Shown in pieces: positions 23,827-29,142 of a stretch of 29,142 nt of DNA. Source of the DNA: UBA668 sp046052275 (GTDB lineage: Bacteria; Actinomycetota; Acidimicrobiia; Acidimicrobiales; Ilumatobacteraceae); the NCBI GenBank assembly GCA_046052275.1, contig JBJOMQ010000006.1, forward strand, positions 1 to 29,142, in the 5' to 3' direction. The notes beneath the pieces are model-generated. The model worked only from the letters and a program-made list of their open reading frames with translations. It searched no databases and was not told the DNA's origin. The first letter of the stretch is position 1, and each line of letters starts with the position of its first letter. A program made the position numbers and the translations under genes.

Positions 23827-24294
23827 ATGCGACGGATCAAGTGGCAGCAACTGCTCGTCAGCCTCGTCATTGCGACCTGCGTCGTGGCAATCGGCTATGC
23901 GATCTCGCTGGCGGTCACCGGCCGCGAGGGCCAGGGGCTCCCCGCCTCGATCGAGTCCGTCGACCCAGTGCGCGGCGCCCGGCAGGTGCCGGCCCAGACG
24001 GCGATCGTGGTCGATCTCGAGGTCGGCTACACGGGCGTGCTGATCATCGACGGCCTCGAGCTCGAAACGGTACGCGTCGATGAGGTCGACAGCGCCACGC
24101 CTGGCCAGCAGGTTTCCCTGCCTCCCACCACCCTGTACGAGCCCGGCAATGCCACGCTCACGTTCAACCCGAGCGAGAACGCACCGATCACGGCCTTCGA
24201 ACAGGGCGTGCACGTCGTGACGCTCGTGTACTGGTCGCTGGTCGAGGGACGCGGCGCAGCGCGCAGTTTCACCTGGACGTTCGAGGTCTTCTGA
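23827..24294 (+). CDS. Membrane-anchored protein with Ig-like extracytoplasmic domain
   Basis: The 155-residue product starts MRRIKWQQLL, followed by a single hydrophobic segment (LVSLVIATCVVAIGYAISLAV, about residues 9-29; an uncleaved signal anchor looks likely). An extracytoplasmic domain follows, opening SIESVDPVRGARQVP. The pattern of strands, and the ending HVVTLVYWSLVEGRGAARSF plus TWTFEV, are reminiscent of bacterial Ig-like (Big_5/SbsA-type) domains. I assign this from pattern only. The ATG at 23827 is chosen because the hydrophobic N-terminus begins there. The frame reaches back to 23719, but that extension overlaps the divergent promoter. It converges on ligA with a 12-nt gap. Function unknown. 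Confidence 0.7.
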   Translation: MRRIKWQQLLVSLVIATCVVAIGYAISLAVTGREGQGLPASIESVDPVRGARQVPAQTAIVVDLEVGYTGVLIIDGLELETVRVDEVDSATPGQQVSLPPTTLYEPGNATLTFNPSENAPITAFEQGVHVVTLVYWSLVEGRGAARSFTWTFEVF

Positions 24295-24306
24295 CCGGGG
24301 CTGCCC

Positions 24307-26364
24307 TCAGCCCGGAAGTTCGCCCGTCGCGAGGAGCTGCTCGAACCCTGCCTCGTCGAGCACGGGGATTCCGAGGTCGGCGGCCTTGGTGAGCTTGCTC
24401 GCCCCGGGCTCGGCACCCACCACCACGGCGAATGTCTTCGCGCTGACGCTGCCGGGGCTCTTGCCGCCGCGGTCCTTGATCGCCGCCTCGGCCTCCTCGC
24501 GCGAGTAGCCGGCGAGCGTTCCCGTGACCACGACTGCCTTGCCAGCGAGCACCTGGGCAACCGTTGACGTCTCGACCCGGCCGAAGTCGACGCCGGCGAC
24601 GCGGAGCTTCTCGATCATCTCGCGGTGCTGCGGCTGGGCGAACCACCGGGCGATCGAGGCGGCGATGATCGGCCCCACGCCATCGGTGGCGGCAAGGTCG
24701 GCCTCTGTGGCGTCCATGACAGCGTCGAGGGAACCGAACCGACGTGCGATTGTCTCGCTGGCGGCAGGCCCGAGTCCCTTCACGCCGAGCGCGGTGAGCA
24801 CCTTTTGCAACGGACGCGATTTCGAGGACTCGATGGCAGCAAGAAGATTGTCGGCCTTCGTCGCTCCCCACTTGTCGAGCGTCATCAGCTGCTCGCGCGT
24901 GAGCGAGTAGATGTCGGCTGGGTCGGTGACCAGGCCGGCGTCGCTGAGCTGGAACACCGTCTGCTCACCGAGGCCTTCGATGTCCATTGCGCCGCGCGAG
25001 CCGAAGTAGATGATGCGCTGATCGCGCTGGAACGGGCACGACTGTTCGACGCAGCGCGTGTCGGCCTCGCCCTCGGACCTGACGAGCTCGGTGCCGAGCG
25101 GGCATGGGCACACGGCGGGGAATTGCCATGGCTCGCAGCCATCGGGCCGCAGCGACAGCACTGGGCCGACGACCTCGGGAATGACGTCGCCGGCCTTGCG
25201 GACGACCACGGTGTCACCGGGGCGCACGTCCTTTGCGCGCACCTGGTCCTCGTTGTGCAGCGTGGCCATCGAGACCGTCGAACCGCCGACGAATACCGGC
25301 TCGAGGACCGCGAACGGGGTGGTGCGGCCGGTGCGGCCCACCGACACCTGGATGTCGCGCAGGATCGTGGTGCGCTCCTCCGGCGGGAACTTGAAGGCGA
25401 CCGCCCACCGCGGCGCTCGGGAGGTGAATCCGAGCGTCTCGCGCTGCGCGAGGTCGTCGACCTTCACGACGGCACCGTCGATCTCGTAGGCGAGGTCGTG
25501 GCGTCGCTCCTGCCAGTGGCTGCAGAACGCATAGACCCCATCGAGGTCGCCGACGACGCGAATCTCGGGGTTGACCGGGAATCCGAGGCCGGCGAGGAAG
25601 TCGAGCGTCTCGTGATGGCCTGCGAACTCGGGGCCGCCCACCACTTCGCCCAACTGATAGGCCCAGAACGCCAGTTCGCGCTGTGCCGTGACTGCCGGGT
25701 CCTTCTGGCGCAGGCTGCCGGCGCCGGCGTTGCGCGGGTTCACCGGCACCGGCTCGGGCTTGCGGCCAGCCGCCACTCTGGCGGCATTCTCGGACTGCTT
25801 GGCGGCACGGAGCCGCTCGAATGACTCGATCGGCATGTACACCTCGCCGCGCACCTCGAGCACTGGCGGCGCCCCGACGAGCTCCTTGGGCACCGCCGCG
25901 ATCGTCGCGACGTTGGCGGTGACATCTTCGCCCACCCGTCCGTCGCCGCGCGTGGCTGCCTGGACGAAGCGTCCGCCCTCGTAGCGCAGGCTCATGGCGA
26001 GTCCATCGATTTTCAGCTCGCACACAAACCGCACCGCTGCGCCGTTGAGGCCGCGCTGCACGCGGTCGCCCCAGGCGTGGAGCTCGTCGACGTCCATCGC
26101 GTTGTCGAGACTCATCATCGGCACCCGATGTGCGACTGGCGAGAACGCCTCCGCCAGCGCACCTGCACCAACGAGTGAGAGCGGACTGTCGCCGTCGGCG
26201 AGATCGGGGTGCTGCTCTTCGAGCACCCGCAGCGCCCGGACGAGCTCGTCGTACTCGGCGTCGGAGATCTCGGGCGCGTCGTGCGCGTAGTAGCGCTCGT
26301 TGTGGTAGCGGATCTGGGCGCGCAGGTGGGCGATCTGCTGCTCGATGCCGGACGCTGCGCTCAT
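24307..26364 (-). CDS. ligA: NAD+-dependent DNA ligase
   Basis: LigA seals nicks with NAD+ during replication and repair. The 685 residues show the full domain order. Domain Ia (YYAHDAPEISDAEYDEL) is followed by the adenylation domain with the active-site Lys118 in CELKIDGLAMSL and motifs EVRGEVYMP, NPRNAGAGSLRQKD and DGAVVKVDD. Then come the OB fold (VGRTGRTTPFAVLEPV), the Cys4 zinc finger (CPCPLGTEL, TRCVEQSCPF), the helix-hairpin-helix region (IEGLGEQT, GVKGLGP, TDGVGP) and a C-terminal BRCT domain. The ATG at 26364 has TAGGTT 7 nt upstream, so the start at 26385 is rejected. A MetE-like gene sits just upstream on the same strand, an arrangement I recall from mycobacteria. Confidence 0.96.
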   Translation of the reverse strand: MSAASGIEQQIAHLRAQIRYHNERYYAHDAPEISDAEYDELVRALRVLEEQHPDLADGDSPLSLVGAGALAEAFSPVAHRVPMMSLDNAMDVDELHAWGDRVQRGLNGAAVRFVCELKIDGLAMSLRYEGGRFVQAATRGDGRVGEDVTANVATIAAVPKELVGAPPVLEVRGEVYMPIESFERLRAAKQSENAARVAAGRKPEPVPVNPRNAGAGSLRQKDPAVTAQRELAFWAYQLGEVVGGPEFAGHHETLDFLAGLGFPVNPEIRVVGDLDGVYAFCSHWQERRHDLAYEIDGAVVKVDDLAQRETLGFTSRAPRWAVAFKFPPEERTTILRDIQVSVGRTGRTTPFAVLEPVFVGGSTVSMATLHNEDQVRAKDVRPGDTVVVRKAGDVIPEVVGPVLSLRPDGCEPWQFPAVCPCPLGTELVRSEGEADTRCVEQSCPFQRDQRIIYFGSRGAMDIEGLGEQTVFQLSDAGLVTDPADIYSLTREQLMTLDKWGATKADNLLAAIESSKSRPLQKVLTALGVKGLGPAASETIARRFGSLDAVMDATEADLAATDGVGPIIAASIARWFAQPQHREMIEKLRVAGVDFGRVETSTVAQVLAGKAVVVTGTLAGYSREEAEAAIKDRGGKSPGSVSAKTFAVVVGAEPGASKLTKAADLGIPVLDEAGFEQLLATGELPG

Positions 26365-26371
26365 GCGCACC

Positions 26372-26377
26372 AACCTA
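26372..26377 (-). promoter_or_regulatory. -10 box of ligA
   Basis: TAGGTT on the minus strand is 7 nt before the ligA ATG and is identical to the greA box. Leaderless start. Confidence 0.5.
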
Positions 26378-26439
26378 GGCCGCACGTGCGCGCCGGTTGC
26401 ACGCCGGACTCACTCGGCACCCACTCGGCGAGCCGCCCC

Positions 26440-27453
26440 TCAGGCGCCGGGCCGCCAGTGGGATCCGCCGCCACCGTGGCGAGCGCGCCGGCCCACCTCT
26501 GCTGCGACGCACAGGACACGTTCTGCGACGCCGGCGCTGTGGGCCGCCAGACCGCACGACGGTGTGATGAGCGCCTGCCGCCGCACCAGGTCGAGGTCGG
26601 CGCCGCGCTCGGCCATCTGGCACCAGAGGTCGTTGAGATTGTGCCATGCACGCTCGGCACTCGCCGCAATCGGCCCGGACGTGGGCACTGCTCCCCATGC
26701 GATCCGCCCGCCGCGTTCCATGAACCGCACGAGGTGGCCGACTGCATCGAGCACGCTGCGGTGCACCGGCACCGAGATGAGGCCCGGACCGGCGTCGATC
26801 TGCGACGGCAGGTCGGCGACACCGCAGATATGCAGTCCGACGAGTGCCCGCGACTCGATTGCCGACAGCGCACCCGACACCAGGTCGATGGCGACGTCGG
26901 GAGCAAGCGCGAAGCCGGGGTCCATGAGGTCGGCGAGCGCAGGCTCTTCGAGTACCACCACCTGCCCTGCATCTGGGAGCGCCGCAGCGACCTCGTCGAC
27001 GAGATGCTGCAGTCGGGCGCGCACGCAACGCATCGCCGACTCGAAGGCGAGGCTGGCCGGCAGACCCGCCCGCACGAGTGCCAGCCCGAACGACACCGGG
27101 CCGACGAACTGCCACTTCACCACCTCGAGACCGGGTCGCAGGCGCGGCGCCTCGGCGAGGAAGGTGCGGAAGCCGAGGAAGGCGTCGTGCTGCAGGTCGG
27201 TGCTGATCGGTGCCAGTGGGTCGACCCGGATCGGGTCGATCGAGATGCTGCCGTACTGGCCGACTGTGATGCCGCGCATTCCCACCATCGCCTGGGCGAC
27301 AGATCCCTCGGCAGGACTGCGCCGGGGCAGCGACGGGATGGCCGGCACGTCCATCTGCGTCAACGACACCCGCGCCGCTTCGACGGCATCGCGGTGCGGC
27401 AGGCCACCGATGGCAGTGACGGTGCTGCTGTCGAGTTGAACGGTCGTCCTCAC
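26440..27453 (-). CDS. MetE-like (cobalamin-independent methionine synthase C-terminal) protein
   Basis: The 337-residue protein resembles the C-terminal catalytic half of cobalamin-independent methionine synthase, without the N-terminal half. Candidate zinc ligands remain: His and Cys in LHICG and a late Cys in ITPSCGLA. The stretch IGGLPHRDAVEAARVSL is typical of this stand-alone group. Members are often annotated as methionine synthase, but many are short of the folate-binding half and may transfer methyl groups from other donors. The GTG at 27453 is preceded by AGGGGA 5 nt away, which I prefer to a TTG at 27513. It is upstream of ligA on the same strand with a 75-nt gap that holds the ligA promoter. 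Function uncertain. Confidence 0.72.
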   Translation of the reverse strand: MRTTVQLDSSTVTAIGGLPHRDAVEAARVSLTQMDVPAIPSLPRRSPAEGSVAQAMVGMRGITVGQYGSISIDPIRVDPLAPISTDLQHDAFLGFRTFLAEAPRLRPGLEVVKWQFVGPVSFGLALVRAGLPASLAFESAMRCVRARLQHLVDEVAAALPDAGQVVVLEEPALADLMDPGFALAPDVAIDLVSGALSAIESRALVGLHICGVADLPSQIDAGPGLISVPVHRSVLDAVGHLVRFMERGGRIAWGAVPTSGPIAASAERAWHNLNDLWCQMAERGADLDLVRRQALITPSCGLAAHSAGVAERVLCVAAEVGRRARHGGGGSHWRPGA

Positions 27454-27608
27454 GGCGGTCCCCTGCCCTCCGATCACTGCTCGAGCGCCCGTGGCAGTGG
27501 TCTGGCGGTTCAAGCGGCGATTGTCGCACCGTCCACCGCTGCCGGGCCGTACTGAGCGTCACACTCGTCGCGCAGCCCGGCGCCGTTGCCGACGCCCCCG
27601 ACGCCAGC

Positions 27609-27614
27609 CATGCT
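27609..27614 (+). promoter_or_regulatory. -10-like box of the 27621 gene
   Basis: CATGCT lies 6 nt before the ATG at 27621. It fits the leaderless pattern only loosely. Confidence 0.25.
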
Positions 27615-27620
27615 GGGCGG

Positions 27621-28535
27621 ATGGCCGACACCACCCCGCCCCCGACGCCGGCCGATCGATCGCTCACCGCCCCGCTGTGGGCCGCCCGCATCCTCTGGAC
27701 GGCCACCGGCATCGTCCTCGCCCTTGCCGTGGACCGCACCGAGGGAATGGCGGCAAGCGGTGCGCTCATGGCGGCGTGGTGGACGGTGGTGGCCGGCGTG
27801 CTGGTCGCGCTCGTGGTGCCGGGATGTCTCGGCCTCACACTGGTGCGGTTCGCCGTGCCCGGCTCGGTGCCGGCGGCGGTGCTCCTCGTGGCGGCAACCG
27901 CATCTGACGATGCCGTGTCGATGGCGCTCAGCGCCGGCGGCGCGGTGCTCGTCGTCGCCATGTCCGCCCTCGTGCTGTGGTCGGGCTTCGGAGAGGCAAT
28001 GGTGCAGGGCTCGGCCTACGGACACGAGCGGCGCCTGCCGCTTCGTCCCCCGGTCGCGCACACCGTGGCGATCATTGCATCGTGGTGCATCTGGACGACG
28101 GTGGCCACGCTCGCCGTTGCGGCGGCAGCCGACGACCGGCCCGCAGTAGCGGCAGGGCTCGCCGCTGCTGGCATCGGCGGTGGCGCCGTGCTGGTGCGCA
28201 GCATCCACCGGTTCTCGCGTCGATGGCTCGTCCTGGTGCCGGCGGGCCTCGTCGTCCACGACCACGTGGTGCTCGGCGAGACGCTGATGGTGCCGCGCCA
28301 GTCCGTTGCATCGGCCCGGCTGGCGCCGGCCGGAACCGAGGCCCTCGACCTCACGGGCCCGGCGGCGGGGTTCGCCATCGAGGTTGCCGTGCGGTCTGCG
28401 GCCACGGTGCTGCTCGCCGCCGACCGACTGCATCCGCGCGGTGTTGCCGTGCACGCCACGGCGTTCCTCGTCGCTCCCAGCCGACCAGGGCGTGCGCTGC
28501 GTGCCGCCGCCGCGCACCGGCTGCCCGTCGGCTGA
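27621..28535 (+). CDS. Membrane protein of unknown function
   Basis: This 304-residue protein has Ala/Val-rich membrane spans. They are at about residues 20-36 (LWAARILWTATGIVLAL), 45-67, 75-90, 97-119, 146-167 and 174-190. A C-terminal cytoplasmic domain of about 110 residues opens FSRRWLVLVPAGLVVHDHVVLGE (given in outline) and reads like a PH-type beta domain. I recall similar conserved membrane proteins near mnmA and ligA in actinobacteria, but no function is known. It is divergent from the MetE-like gene and ends 19 nt from the convergent mnmA. Confidence 0.7.
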   Translation: MADTTPPPTPADRSLTAPLWAARILWTATGIVLALAVDRTEGMAASGALMAAWWTVVAGVLVALVVPGCLGLTLVRFAVPGSVPAAVLLVAATASDDAVSMALSAGGAVLVVAMSALVLWSGFGEAMVQGSAYGHERRLPLRPPVAHTVAIIASWCIWTTVATLAVAAAADDRPAVAAGLAAAGIGGGAVLVRSIHRFSRRWLVLVPAGLVVHDHVVLGETLMVPRQSVASARLAPAGTEALDLTGPAAGFAIEVAVRSAATVLLAADRLHPRGVAVHATAFLVAPSRPGRALRAAAAHRLPVG

Positions 28536-28554
28536 CAGCGGCCCGAGCCGCAGC

Positions 28555-29142
28555 TCAGACGGCGATGCCGCCGCCCATCACGAGCCGGTCACTGCGGTCG
28601 TACACCACCATTGTCTGGCCGGGCGACACGACGCGCTGCGGCTCGAGCCACCGCACCTCGGCCTCAGAGCCAGCGTCGTCGTAGTGCAGCGTCGCTGCAT
28701 GCGCAGTGCCGTGTGCGCTGCACTGCACGCGGACCTCGCCGTTCACAGGGGCCGATGACCAGACCACCGACGCCATGCGCTGCGACTGGCGCATCAGCCG
28801 CTCGGGGCCGCCGACGCGCACCTCTGCTGCGGCGTGGTCGATCCCGACCACGTAGCGCTTCGGGCCTCCACCGGGGAGTCCGAGGCCCCGTCGCTGTCCC
28901 AGCGTCACCAGCTCGAGCGCTGCCGCACTTCCGAGTGCAGCACCGTCGTCGGCGTCGACCACCGTGGCGCTCCGGAAGGGAATCCGCTCTCCGAGGAAGG
29001 CCGCCCTGCCGCCCTGGTCGGTAATGAAGCAGACGTCCTGGCTGTCGGGTTTCGCCGCGGTGCGAAGGCCGAGCGCCGCCGCCCGGTCGCGGACCTGGCC
29101 CTTGGTGAGGTGGCCGATCGGGAACAGGGTCCGCCGCAGCTC
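28555..29142 (-). CDS. mnmA: tRNA-specific 2-thiouridylase MnmA, 3' part (cut by the window edge)
   Basis: MnmA makes 2-thiouridine at position 34 of tRNA for Lys, Glu and Gln. Only the last 195 codons are in the window; the gene runs past 29142. The visible part starts with LRRTLFPIGHLTKGQVR and includes the second catalytic cysteine in KPDSQDVCFI. The beta-barrel parts follow (LVTLGQRRGLGLPGGG and VVGIDHAAAEVRVG), then the final TMVVYDRSDRLVMGGGIAV. No frameshift is seen. It converges on the 27621 membrane-protein gene. Confidence 0.92.
   Translation of the reverse strand, partial: ELRRTLFPIGHLTKGQVRDRAAALGLRTAAKPDSQDVCFITDQGGRAAFLGERIPFRSATVVDADDGAALGSAAALELVTLGQRRGLGLPGGGPKRYVVGIDHAAAEVRVGGPERLMRQSQRMASVVWSSAPVNGEVRVQCSAHGTAHAATLHYDDAGSEAEVRWLEPQRVVSPGQTMVVYDRSDRLVMGGGIAV

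Noticed and set aside
24625..25824. 399-codon plus-strand frame inside ligA
   Set aside because: It is antisense to the conserved ligase domains and is rich in Arg, His and Val like the other shadows.

Overview
The window reads as a chromosomal segment of a high-GC actinobacterium. The protein set (long-form LeuA, type 2 PyrF, SerA with ASB and ACT domains, LigA next to a MetE-like protein, a PASTA-domain kinase homologue, GreA) and the many TANNNT boxes placed 6-10 nt before start codons fit Actinomycetota. A member of class Acidimicrobiia is my best guess, but this is inference from memory. There is no sign of phage, insertion sequence, CRISPR array or tRNA/rRNA gene. Nearly all the DNA is housekeeping metabolism.

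Layout. 1-2.46 kb: a small unknown gene and citramalate synthase (cimA) on the minus strand, preceded by a leader coding a nine-residue peptide with four consecutive Ile codons, a hairpin and an intrinsic-terminator-like hairpin. 2.46-2.98 kb: a gene-free stretch with a DnaA-box-like cluster and a candidate plus-strand structured RNA. 2.98-4.97 kb: leuB-ilvE on minus. 5.1-7.96 kb: greA, an alpha/beta hydrolase and a UbiB/ABC1 kinase-like protein, overlapping by 1-4 nt. 7.98-8.42 kb: an unknown gene on minus. 8.55-10.55 kb: leuC-leuD. 10.57-11.87 kb: DEAD-box helicase (minus), divergent from an acyl-CoA ligase (11.95-13.51 kb). 13.5-15.34 kb: a structured leader, a 60-residue unknown protein and homospermidine synthase. 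15.35-17.29 kb: leuA behind a Leu-codon leader peptide with a complete attenuator. 17.37-18.38 kb: a 3Fe-4S-type ferredoxin and pyrF. 18.39-19.96 kb: serA (minus). 20.0-21.6 kb: a membrane protein and an SCP2-like protein. 21.66-23.73 kb: a PASTA-domain protein kinase homologue lacking key catalytic residues. 23.8-29.14 kb: a membrane-anchored Ig-like protein, ligA, a MetE-like protein, a membrane protein and the 3' part of mnmA.

How it works together. leuA, leuB, leuC, leuD and ilvE together cover the leucine-specific branch from 2-ketoisovalerate. cimA opens the citramalate route to 2-ketobutyrate for isoleucine, and LeuB/LeuCD probably serve that route as well. The two committing synthases each carry a peptide leader matched to their end product (Ile codons for cimA, Leu codons for leuA). 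LeuCD and LeuB-IlvE, which can serve both pathways, show no such leader. These two ribosome-mediated attenuators are the clearest regulatory finding. The most open-ended findings are the gene-free 2.46-2.98 kb region, with three GCAA-tetraloop hairpins on one strand, and the leader and small ORF before homospermidine synthase.
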